6,945 bases of DNA from GCA-003244245 sp036279835 (GCA_036279835.1 DASUII010000362.1:1-6945); one strand, 5' to 3'. Positions 1 through 5,930 are shown, numbered from the stretch's first letter. Notes: a model not told the origin generated them from the sequence alone. Translations and numbers: made by a program.

Positions 1-255
1 CCCGACCTCATCCGTCCCTGGGTACCCACCGACTTCGTCACGTTGGGCACCGACGGCTTCGGCTTCTCCGACACCCGCCCGGCGGCGCGACGACACTTCC
101 TCATCGACGCCGAATCGATCACCGTAGCCGCGCTGGCGGCGTTGGCCCGCCGTGGCACGGTCGACCAGTCCGTCGTCGTCCAGGCGGCCCGGCAGTACCG
201 CATCGACGACCCGCAAGCGGCAGGGCCCCAGACCTCCGACCCAGGAGTGGCCTAG
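1..255 (+). CDS. aceE: Pyruvate dehydrogenase E1 (AceE), second copy, C-terminal 84 residues only
   Basis: The frame is open from base 1 to a TAG at 253-255, so only the C-terminal end of a gene entering from the left is present. Its 84 residues match the end of the complete aceE at 985-3738 almost residue for residue: only Val/Ile at the PTDF(V/I)TLGT motif and Ala/Ser near the end differ before the tails diverge. It ends in QTSDPGVA, which resembles the (Q)TTDPGPGA-type end I recall for mycobacterial AceE, so this copy seems to keep the native terminus. The family decarboxylates pyruvate with thiamine diphosphate and acetylates the lipoyl E2 of the pyruvate dehydrogenase complex; this C-terminal part belongs to the transketolase C-terminal domain. 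Whether the rest of this copy is intact cannot be seen. It converges on the other aceE. Confidence 0.9.
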   Translation, partial: PDLIRPWVPTDFVTLGTDGFGFSDTRPAARRHFLIDAESITVAALAALARRGTVDQSVVVQAARQYRIDDPQAAGPQTSDPGVA

Positions 256-263
256 CGGCTCGG

Positions 264-309
264 CTCGTGAATGCCATCAAGTGCTATAGCACTGTTTCCC
301 ACTCACGAG
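264..309. repeat. 46-bp palindromic element, left copy
   Basis: The element begins CTCGTGA and ends TCACGAG, and contains a perfect 14-bp palindrome, AGTGCTATAGCACT, at 280-293. It lies between the aceE stop (255) and the inverted pirin remnant, and the pirin stop falls inside its right end (303-305). The right-arm copy is at 956-1001. It could be a bidirectional terminator, a protein-binding palindrome or a small dispersed repeat. No T-tract follows on either strand, so simple intrinsic termination is not well supported. Confidence 0.7.
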
Positions 310-450
310 GTAGGCGTGGTGAGTCGCGCCGCCATTTCCCAGACCAGGATCTCGGCGCCGCCGGAGGCGGCGGTGATCCGCTGGCCACCGGCCGCGGTCA
401 GGCGCGCCGCGTCGCCGGTGTCTAGTGGGCCGGTGTCCTCCAGATCTACC
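303..450 (-). pseudogene. Inverted 3' fragment of a pirin-family gene
   Basis: Read on the - strand, this encodes about 48 residues ending at a stop at 303-305. It includes the pirin C-terminal pattern GDAARLTAAGG followed by AEILVWEM. It duplicates the last part of the pirin remnant at 444-962, with two amino-acid differences (Leu for Pro, Ser for Ala). It has no start of its own: upstream on the - strand the frame runs straight into the antisense of the other pirin fragment. It is a by-product of the inverted duplication, not a working gene. Confidence 0.8.
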
Positions 451-962
451 CCGGACTGGCTCAGCGGATGAGCGCCGGCACCGGGATCAAGCACTCCGAG
501 AAGAACGACTCGTGGCGGCTGGACGGCGAGCCGCACGATCAGGACGTGCACTTCGTCCAGATGTGGCTGCCGGCCGATACCCGCTCTACTGCGCCCAGCT
601 ACCAGCAGCTGGACATCAATGCCGAGTTGGGTCCGGTGGATGCGGGATCGGGCGAGTTGGTGGTGGCGGCGTCCGGGATGGACGCCCACCGCGACCGCAG
701 CGCGATCTTCATCGGGCACCAGCACGCGGCGCTGCACGCGGCCCGGCTACAGCCCGGTGCAAGCGTCGACGTGCCGGCCGCAGCGTTCGTGCACCTGTAC
801 GTCGCCCGCGGCGCGGTAGACCTGGAGGACACCGGCCCACCAGACACCGGCGACGCGGCACGCCTGACCGCGGCCGGTGGCCAGCGGATCACCGCTGCTG
901 CCGGCGGCGCCGAGATCCTGGTCTGGGAAATGGCGGCGCGACTCACCACGCCTACCTCGTGA
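444..962 (+). pseudogene. Pirin-family (cupin) gene remnant, N-terminal part missing
   Basis: From the codon at 444 the frame reads IYPGLAQRMSAGTGIKHSE, the central signature of YhhW/pirin-type proteins. The C-terminal cupin half follows, with PSYQQLDI near 600, a LHAARL-PG stretch near 735, HLYVARG near 790 and EILVWEM near 915. The stop is TGA at 960-962. Upstream the frame breaks at a TAG (423-425) within the inverted arm, so the N-terminal region is absent. Family knowledge: pirins bind a metal through His residues of an early HxH motif plus the His and Glu of the GI-HSE motif; only the latter pair is left here. An ATG at 468 could give a 164-residue product, but I see no ribosome binding site before it. 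Some pirins act as quercetin dioxygenases or regulators; in Serratia a pirin is reported to bind pyruvate dehydrogenase, which would fit the neighbour, but that link is inference. Confidence 0.8.
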
Positions 963-1227
963 GTGGGAAACAGTGTTATAGCACTTAATGGCACTCACGA
1001 GGGCCGGCGGACTGCGGGTCGTCGATGCGGTACTGCCGGGCCGCCTGGACGACGACGGACTGGTCGACTGTGCCACGGCGGGCCAACGCAGCCAGCGCGG
1101 CTACAGTGATCGATTCGGCGTCGATGAGGAAGTGCCGCCGCGCCGCCGGGCGGGTGTCGGAGAAGCCGAAGCCGTCGGTACCCAGCGTGATGAAGTCGGT
1201 GGGTACCCAGGGACGGATGAGGTCGGG
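815..1227. repeat. Right arm of the inverted repeat (partner 1-450)
   Basis: This is the reverse-complement counterpart of 1-450. It comprises the end of the pirin remnant, the right 46-bp palindrome and the 3' end of the complete aceE. Its inner edge GGTAGA (815-820) is the complement of TCTACC at 445-450, where left-arm sequence joins single-copy pirin sequence. The visible pairing stops at 1227 only because the window begins there on the other arm. Confidence 0.93.
956..1001. repeat. 46-bp palindromic element, right copy
   Basis: It has perfect 10-bp inverted ends, CTCGTGAGTG at 956-965 and CACTCACGAG at 992-1001. The central palindrome is slightly decayed compared with the left copy (GTGTTATAGCAC). 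The TGA of the pirin remnant (960-962) and the TAA of the complete aceE (985-987) both lie inside it, so it forms the boundary of two convergent genes. Length and layout match 264-309. Confidence 0.75.
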
Positions 1228-3738
1228 CACCGCGCGCATCCAGTCCGACACCGCCACCAACGGGCCGGCTACGTCGTTGAGCACTCGGGTCACGTGCGGC
1301 ACCCGGGGCTCCGCCTCCGGATGCAGCAGGTTGTGCCGGTCGACCTCGACGGCTTCGCGGCGCAGCTCCGTCCACGACGTCGCCGACCACACGTCGGCGG
1401 CCACGCCCCACTCCTGGGTCAGCATCTGCTGGGCCCGCAGCGCCCAGGGCAACGCCACCCCAGAAGCGGCGAGCTGCACCGCAGGCTTGTCCGGGCCCGG
1501 TGCCGGCGCGTACCGGTACAGACCGCGCAGCAGGGCCTCGACGTCGAGGTCCGGGGGTTCCGCCGGCTGCCGGTAGGGCTCGTTGTAGATGGTGAGGTAA
1601 TAGAAGACGTTCGGATCGCGCGCATCGTCGTCGCCGTACATCCGCCGCAGCCCATCGCGGACGATATGTGCGATCTCATAGCCCCACGCCGGGTCGTAGG
1701 CCACCACGGCGGGGTTGGACGCGGCGAGCAGCACGGAATGCCCATCGTTGTGCTGCAAACCCTCGCCGACCAGCGTGGTGCGTCCGGCGGTCGCGCCGAG
1801 CAGGAACCCGCGGGCCATTTGGTCGCCGGCCGCCCATAGGCCGTCTCCGGTGCGCTGGAAGCCGAACATCGAGTAGAAGACGTAGACCGGGATCAGCGGC
1901 TCGTTGTGCGTGGCGTAGGAAGTGCCTGCCGCGGTGAACGACGCAGTGGAGCCGGCCTCGTTGATTCCCTCATGCAGGATTTGGCCCTGCTCACTTTCCC
2001 GGTAGGCCAGCATGAGCTCGGCGTCTACCGAGGTGTAGAGCTGCCCGTGCGGGTTGTAGATCTTCTGCGTGGGGAACATCGAGTCCATCCCGAACGTGCG
2101 CGCCTCGTCCGGGATGATCGGCACGAACCGCGGCCCGATCTCGGGATCCTTGATCAGTTCTCGGAGCTGCCGGACGAACGCCATCGTGGTGGCGACCTCC
2201 TGCTTACCCGACCCGCGGCGCAGCACCTCGTAGACCTTGTCGCCGGGCAACACCAGAGTTTTGGTCTTGGTCCGTCGGTCCGGGAGAAAGCCGCCCAGTG
2301 CGCGGCGGCGTTCGCACATGTACTGGATCTCCGGCGCGTCCGGCCCCGGGTGGTAGTACGGCGGCAGCGTGGGGTTCTCCTCGAGCTGCGCGTCGGTGAT
2401 GGGGATGCGCTGGGCGTCACGGACGTGCTTGAGGTCCTCCAGGGTGAGTTTCTTCATCTGATGGGTGGCGTTGCGGCCCTCGAAATGCCGGCCCAGGCCA
2501 TAGCCCTTGATGGTCTTGGCCAGGATCACCGTCGGTTGGCCGTGGTGCTGGGTGGCGGCTTGGTAGGCGGCGTAGACCTTGCGGTAGTCGTGTCCACCGC
2601 GCTTGAGGTTCCAGATGTCGGCATCAGAGAGGTTTTTGACCAGTTCTTTGGTGCGCGGGTCACGTCCGAAGAAGTGGTCCCGAACGTAGCCGCCGTCGTT
2701 TGCCTTGTAGGTCTGGTAATCGCCGTCGGGCGTGACGTTCATCAGGTTCACCAGTGCGCCCTGCCTGTCGGCGAACAGCAAGGCGTCCCATTCGCGGCCC
2801 CAGATCACCTTGATGACATTCCAGCCGGCGCCCCGGAAAAACGACTCCAACTCCTGTATGATCTTGCCGTTTCCCCGGACCGGACCGTCGAGACGCTGCA
2901 AGTTGCAGTTCACCACGAAGGTGAGGTTGTCCAGCCCCTCGGTGGCCGCGACCTGGATCTGCCCACGGGACTCCGGCTCGTCCATCTCGCCGTCGCCGAG
3001 GAAGCCCCACACGTGCTGGTCGGAGGTGTCCTTGATGCCGCGGGCTTGTAGATAGCGATTGAGTCGGGCCTGGAAGATCGCGTTGATCGCGCCGAGCCCC
3101 ATCGAGACGGTGGGGAACTCCCAGAAGTCCGGCATCAGTCGCGGGTGCGGGTAGGACGGCAGGCCGCCACCTGGGCCGGCGTGGGAGAACTCCTGGCGGA
3201 ACCCGTCGAGTTGGCCGGTGGACAATCGGCCTTCCAGGAACGCTCGGGCGTAGATACCCGGCGACGCGTGGCCCTGGATGTAGACTTGGTCCCCGCCACC
3301 GGGGTGGTCCTTGCCCCGGAAGAAGTGGTTGAAGCCCACCTCGTAGAGCGCGGCCGACGAGGCGTAGGTGGAGATATGACCGCCGACGCCGACGCCGGGG
3401 CGCTGCGCCCGGTGCACCATCATCGCCGCGTTCCAACGGATCCAGGCGCGGTAGCGCCGCTCGGTGTCCTCGTCACCCGGGAACCACGGCTCGTTCTCGG
3501 TGGGGATGGTGTTGACATAGTCCGTGCTGGTCAATGAGGGCACGCCGACGCCGGTCTCGCGGGCCCGTTCGAGCAGCCGCAACATCAGGTACCGTGCCCG
3601 CTGCTTGCCCCCGGACAGCACCGCGGAGTCGAAGGCTTCCAACCACTCTGCGGTCTCTTCCGAGTCGATGTCCGGCAGGTGGGCCGCCACCCCGTCCCGG
3701 ATGACCCGCACGCGAGCGGGCATGCGGTCATTTTTCAT
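985..3738 (-). CDS. aceE: Pyruvate dehydrogenase E1 component, homodimeric type (AceE)
   Basis: This cytoplasmic enzyme decarboxylates pyruvate with thiamine diphosphate and Mg2+ and transfers the acetyl group to the lipoyl E2, feeding acetyl-CoA to the TCA cycle. The call gives 917 residues, close to the usual 890-930. Visible motifs are GVGGHISTYAS (His121), the QGHASPG His157, the cofactor motif GDGEMDE (Asp249) with NCNLQ exactly 30 residues on (Asn279, Gln281), THQMK (His426), INEAG (Glu594) and LQHNDGH (His663). The spacings parallel Asp230/Asn260, His407, Glu571 and His640 of the E. coli enzyme. I chose the ATG at 3736-3738 because GAGGAG (3750-3755 on the - strand) precedes it by 11 bases. 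A GTG at 3829-3831 would add 31 poorly family-like residues and has no good ribosome binding site. The C-terminus is odd: it ends SAGPRECH in a palindrome instead of the native tail of the left copy. Confidence 0.96.
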   Translation of the reverse strand: MKNDRMPARVRVIRDGVAAHLPDIDSEETAEWLEAFDSAVLSGGKQRARYLMLRLLERARETGVGVPSLTSTDYVNTIPTENEPWFPGDEDTERRYRAWIRWNAAMMVHRAQRPGVGVGGHISTYASSAALYEVGFNHFFRGKDHPGGGDQVYIQGHASPGIYARAFLEGRLSTGQLDGFRQEFSHAGPGGGLPSYPHPRLMPDFWEFPTVSMGLGAINAIFQARLNRYLQARGIKDTSDQHVWGFLGDGEMDEPESRGQIQVAATEGLDNLTFVVNCNLQRLDGPVRGNGKIIQELESFFRGAGWNVIKVIWGREWDALLFADRQGALVNLMNVTPDGDYQTYKANDGGYVRDHFFGRDPRTKELVKNLSDADIWNLKRGGHDYRKVYAAYQAATQHHGQPTVILAKTIKGYGLGRHFEGRNATHQMKKLTLEDLKHVRDAQRIPITDAQLEENPTLPPYYHPGPDAPEIQYMCERRRALGGFLPDRRTKTKTLVLPGDKVYEVLRRGSGKQEVATTMAFVRQLRELIKDPEIGPRFVPIIPDEARTFGMDSMFPTQKIYNPHGQLYTSVDAELMLAYRESEQGQILHEGINEAGSTASFTAAGTSYATHNEPLIPVYVFYSMFGFQRTGDGLWAAGDQMARGFLLGATAGRTTLVGEGLQHNDGHSVLLAASNPAVVAYDPAWGYEIAHIVRDGLRRMYGDDDARDPNVFYYLTIYNEPYRQPAEPPDLDVEALLRGLYRYAPAPGPDKPAVQLAASGVALPWALRAQQMLTQEWGVAADVWSATSWTELRREAVEVDRHNLLHPEAEPRVPHVTRVLNDVAGPLVAVSDWMRAVPDLIRPWVPTDFITLGTDGFGFSDTRPAARRHFLIDAESITVAALAALARRGTVDQSVVVQAARQYRIDDPQSAGPRECH

Positions 3739-4017
3739 GGCCAAGGGGTCTCCTCGCCTCAATCTCTCGTAGTATGCCCACCATCGTGCCCCATACAGAC
3801 CCATGCGCGTAGGCCGCGCGATCGTTGTCACTGCTACCCACGAGTAATCTGGCGGGCAAATTCGGTTCGCCGATCCGGCCTCAGACGAGCCCAGATCGGC
3901 GTGTCCCGCTGCTGGCAGTTGCGCTTTAGGTGGACCGCAGTGTTCGCTTGGACGCCATCGAGTAAAAGATCGCCGGGCGCAGGTTGCCGGGCTTGACGTT
4001 GTGGAGGGGTGAACACC
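3739..4017. promoter_or_regulatory. Divergent intergenic region between aceE and DUF3052
   Basis: These 279 bases must hold the promoters of both divergent genes. I could not identify convincing -35/-10 pairs in either direction. The clearest structure is an 8-bp inverted repeat, CGCCGATC (3868-3875) and GATCGGCG (3894-3901), with an 18-bp spacer. It could be an operator, though its GC-rich composition makes chance occurrence possible. M. tuberculosis carries an extra small gene (Rv2240c) in the equivalent place; I see no counterpart here. Confidence 0.4.
4003..4009 (+). promoter_or_regulatory. Ribosome binding site that fixes the DUF3052 start
   Basis: GGAGGGG lies 8 bases before the GTG at 4018. 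It overlaps an in-frame GTG at 4009, which is therefore too close to be initiated from this site. Confidence 0.7.
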
Positions 4018-4455
4018 GTGGTCGCCGCTGCGGCGGGAGACACCGGCAAACTCGGCGTTGCCGAGAGGCTCGGGATTGAAACTGACATGGTCGTGCAGGA
4101 GCTCGGCTGGGATGAGGACGTCGACGACGACGTGCGTGCCGCGATCGAGGAGGTGATTGGTGGTGACCTGCTCGATGAGGACTCCGACGAGGTCGTCGAT
4201 GTGGTGCTGCTGTGGTGGCGCGACCAGGACGGCGATCTAGTGGATACTCTCGTCGACGCCCGAACGCCGTTGGCGGATAACGGCGTGATCTGGGTGCTCA
4301 CGCCCAAGACCGGGCGGGACGGTCATGTCGAGCCTTCAGATCTCGCTGAGGCGGCTCCCACTGTGGGTCTGGCGCAGACGTCGAACCTCAGCGTCAGTGA
4401 GGACTGGACAGCCACCAGGTTGGCAACGCCGAAGGCGGCCAAGGCCAAACGCTGA
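4018..4455 (+). CDS. DUF3052 family protein
   Basis: This is a small acidic protein of 145 residues, similar to the M. tuberculosis Rv2239c family, whose biochemical function is not known to me. Conserved blocks are VVQELGWDEDVDDDVRAAIEE (about residues 25-45), a hydrophobic/aromatic block VDVVLLWWRDQDGDLVDTL in the middle, and VIWVLTPKTGRDGHVEPSD followed by EAAPTVGL. The C-terminus is a short Lys/Ala-rich tail. No signal peptide or membrane segment is apparent, so it is probably cytoplasmic. The start is the GTG at 4018 with a well-spaced GGAGGGG. It lies 74 bp before ahpE on the same strand and divergent from aceE, an arrangement also known in mycobacteria. This suggests co-expression with ahpE, although a stem-loop separates the two. 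Confidence 0.9.
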   Translation: MVAAAAGDTGKLGVAERLGIETDMVVQELGWDEDVDDDVRAAIEEVIGGDLLDEDSDEVVDVVLLWWRDQDGDLVDTLVDARTPLADNGVIWVLTPKTGRDGHVEPSDLAEAAPTVGLAQTSNLSVSEDWTATRLATPKAAKAKR

Positions 4456-4476
4456 GCCGGTGAGCCGGTGCCGGGA

Positions 4477-4498
4477 CCTCGCGCCATCCGGCGCGAGG
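4477..4498 (+). terminator. Stem-loop between DUF3052 and ahpE
   Basis: CCTCGCGCC (4477-4485) and GGCGCGAGG (4490-4498) form a perfect 9-bp GC-rich stem with an ATCC loop. It begins 21 bp after the DUF3052 stop and ends 31 bp before the ahpE ATG. No T-tract follows, so it may be a partial terminator, an RNA processing or stability element, or a 5' leader structure of ahpE. Confidence 0.5.
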
Positions 4499-4529
4499 GA
4501 AAGGATGAGTCGAGGAGGGCTTTCGCACG

Positions 4530-4988
4530 ATGTCACTGCAGGTCGGGGATCAGGCGCCGGATTTCACCCTGAGCGATCAGAACAATCAGGAGCGGACGCT
4601 GTCGGAGTTCCGCGGTGACCGCAACGTGCTCGTGGTGTTCTACCCGCTCGCCTTCAGCGGTATCTGCACCGGTGAGCTCGACCAGCTCCGCGATGATCTG
4701 GCGGAGTTCACCGATGTGCAGGTGTTGGCCGTGTCGGTGGACTCCGTCTACACGCTCAAGGCGTGGTCGAACCAGCAGGGCTACAACTTTCCCCTGTTGG
4801 CCGACTTCTGGCCACACGGCAAGGTCGCGCAGAACTACGGGGTGTTCAACGACCGTGCCGGCATCGCCAACCGAGGTACCTTTCTGGTGGACACTGACGG
4901 CGTGATCCGCTTCGCCGAGATGAACGGGCCCGGCGAGCCTCGCGACCAGACCGTGTGGAAGCAAGCTCTGGCGGCGCTGCCAACCTAA
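4530..4988 (+). CDS. ahpE: One-cysteine peroxiredoxin AhpE
   Basis: This thiol peroxidase reduces hydrogen peroxide, organic hydroperoxides and peroxynitrite in the cytoplasm. It has 152 residues, like M. tuberculosis AhpE at 153. The motif PLAFSGIC gives peroxidatic Cys46 in the PxxxS/TxxC context, with Pro39 and Ser43; Arg115 in GIANRGTF is the expected active-site arginine. Cys46 is the only cysteine, so there is no internal resolving cysteine; mycobacterial AhpE is recycled through mycothiol/mycoredoxin, and I infer the same here. Other family marks are APDFTL near the start, FPLLADFWPHG (about 87-97) and RFAEMNGPGE near the end. The ATG is preceded by AGGAGGG (4513-4519). The gene follows DUF3052 by 74 bp and ends 33 bp before a tRNA gene. 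Confidence 0.95.
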   Translation: MSLQVGDQAPDFTLSDQNNQERTLSEFRGDRNVLVVFYPLAFSGICTGELDQLRDDLAEFTDVQVLAVSVDSVYTLKAWSNQQGYNFPLLADFWPHGKVAQNYGVFNDRAGIANRGTFLVDTDGVIRFAEMNGPGEPRDQTVWKQALAALPT

Positions 4989-4993
4989 ACACC

Positions 4994-5020
4994 GTGCCGC
5001 CCGGACTGTTCGGGTGGTGT
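4994..5020 (+). terminator. Hairpin after ahpE, just upstream of tRNA-Val
   Basis: CCGCCCG (4997-5003) can pair with CGGGTGG (5011-5017) across a 7-base loop, with one G-U pair and further wobble pairs outward. It fills the gap between the ahpE stop (4988) and the tRNA (5022). It lacks a T-tract, so it is a possible non-canonical ahpE terminator or a processing structure at the tRNA 5' side. Confidence 0.4.
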
Positions 5021-5021
5021 G

Positions 5022-5096
5022 GGGCGCATAGCTCAGCGGGAGAGCACTCGCCTTACAAGCGAGCGGTCGCAGGTTCAAATCCTGCTGCGCCCACCA
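5022..5096 (+). tRNA. tRNA-Val, anticodon UAC
   Basis: A full cloverleaf can be drawn. The acceptor stem is GGGCGCA (5022-5028) with TGCGCCC (5086-5092). The D arm is GCTC/GAGC, the anticodon stem CTCGC/GCGAG with loop CTTACAA giving anticodon TAC, and the T arm GCAGG-TTCAAAT-CCTGC. The discriminator is A5093 and CCA is encoded at 5094-5096. It reads GUA/GUG valine codons. Its 3' end borders an integrase, so it likely doubles as an attachment site. Confidence 0.97.
5070..5096 (+). other. Probable attachment site (3' end of tRNA-Val)
   Basis: Tyrosine integrases commonly use the T-arm and acceptor end of tRNA genes as core site. The tRNA is intact and the integrase gene ends 66 bases further on, so this is one end of an integrated element (attL or attR). 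The exact core cannot be set, because the matching repeat at the other end lies outside the window. Confidence 0.55.
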
Positions 5097-5135
5097 GGAA
5101 GAATGACTCAGTACAAGATCGTTAATAGACCTCGA

Positions 5136-5153
5136 TGTAGCAGTGGTGTAGCA
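5136..5153. repeat. Short direct repeat TGTAGCA x2 near the integrase end
   Basis: TGTAGCA occurs at 5136-5142 and 5147-5153, an 11-base start-to-start spacing that is about one helical turn. It lies between the tRNA and the integrase stop, where arm-type integrase or excisionase sites are often found. It is too short to be sure. Confidence 0.3.
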
Positions 5154-5161
5154 ACGGCTTC

Positions 5162-5930
5162 TCACTCTGCATCCCAATCGATCTTGTTGAGGGCCTCGCG
5201 CATGGTGTCGAGGTTGGTGTGCGCGTAGATCCGCATGGTCACGTCTAGGTCGGCGTGCCGGGCGATTGCCTGGACCACGTGCGGTGGGGTTCCCAGTTCG
5301 AGCAGGAGGCTTACGACCGTATGTCTGAGGTCGTGCAACCGGACTCCCGGCAGCCCTGCCCGTGCCCGGATGCCTTCCCAATGCGTGTTGAGGTTTCGGG
5401 GTTCGATGGGCGTGCCGATGCTGGTGGAGAAGACCAGATCATGATCCGTCCATAACTCGCCAGCGTTCTCGCGCACCGTGATTTGGAGCTCTTGGTGTTC
5501 GAGCAGCACCGCGCGGGTAATCTTGGGCAGGGGGATCACGGCGTCGGAGGCGTCGGTTTTCGTCTCGTCGATGATCAGTCGGCCGGATACCCGTTGGACC
5601 GTCTGGGCGATCTGCAGGGTGTTCTTCGTGAAATCGATATCGCTCCATCTGAGTCCGAGTAGCTCGCCGCGGCGCAGGCCAAGCGTTGCTGCGAGTACAT
5701 AGACCGGGTAGAAACGGGTTCCCTTGGCCGCCAAGAGGAGTCTTTTGACATCACTGACGGGCAGGCCCTTGCCGACTTTGTAGCGTGGAGTTGGGATCTG
5801 GACCAGTTTGGCGGCGTTCCGGTTGATGAGTTCCTCACGTTCGGCGTTGCTGAGCGCATTGCGCAGAACCGCGTGAATGTACTGTATCTGTCGGCGGGAG
5901 GGCGTTCGCCCGCAGCAGCCGACCGGCGGA
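5162..5930 (-). pseudogene. Tyrosine recombinase (phage/ICE-type integrase), 5' part cut off by an IS30 element
   Basis: On the - strand the frame is open from the IS boundary (near 5930, estimated) to TGA at 5162-5164, about 256 codons against roughly 380-400 for such integrases. It starts with the end of the core-binding domain (QIQYIHAVLRNALSNAERE, about 5890-5834). The catalytic domain follows with every active residue: Arg in LGLRRGEL (codon 5672-5674), Lys in ETKTD (5558-5560), HDLRH (His 5333-5335, Arg 5324-5326), His in ARHAD (5255-5257) and the nucleophile Tyr in RIYAH (5225-5227). The N-terminal DNA-arm domain is missing. The only start I find in this frame is a TTG at 5732-5734, which would drop the core-binding domain. 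With its 3' end facing tRNA-Val, it fits an element integrated there and probably immobilised by the IS. A CC pair just before the boundary (GCCGRTPSRR) resembles actinobacterial integrases with cysteine-rich linkers. Confidence 0.85.

Larger units (their letters stand above)
1..450. repeat. Left arm of a long inverted repeat (partner 815-1227)
   Basis: Read as its reverse complement, this stretch matches 815-1227. Base 1 pairs with 1227 and base 450 with 815. By eye, 310-450 versus 815-955 shows 6 mismatches in 141 bp. The aceE coding part shows about 8 mismatches in roughly 213 bp, with more in the last few codons. The left arm has a net 37 extra bases around 220-263, which hold the native aceE tail and stop. 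The arm enters from outside the window, so its full length is unknown. Confidence 0.93.

Noticed and set aside
264..309. Resemblance of the palindrome to the CIRCE (HrcA) operator
   Set aside because: CIRCE has TTAGCACTC then GAGTGCTAA with a 9-bp gap. Here the half-sites are in the reverse order and adjoining, and the site lies at gene ends, not upstream of chaperone genes.
303..737. A 144-codon - strand reading frame ending in pirin-like residues
   Set aside because: It is a chimera: its last third is the inverted pirin fragment and the rest is the antisense of the + strand pirin remnant. The first part has no family-like character.
1..1227. The inverted repeat as a pure assembly artefact
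   Set aside because: The arms differ at more than a dozen sites, mostly synonymous in aceE, and by a net 37 bp. An artefact of folded reads should give near-identical arms. It is not fully excluded without reads.
1906..3051. A 381-codon + strand reading frame inside aceE
   Set aside because: It is the antisense shadow of a strongly conserved aceE, typical of GC-rich codons; all its conserved information is explained by the - strand. The same holds for the + strand frame at 988-1839.
3739..3831. Extended aceE start at GTG 3829-3831 (948 residues)
   Set aside because: The extra residues do not look like the family N-terminus and there is no good ribosome binding site, while ATG 3736-3738 has GAGGAG upstream. 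It remains possible but less likely.
4009..4017. DUF3052 start at GTG 4009
   Set aside because: This GTG overlaps the ribosome binding site itself; GTG 4018 has ideal spacing.
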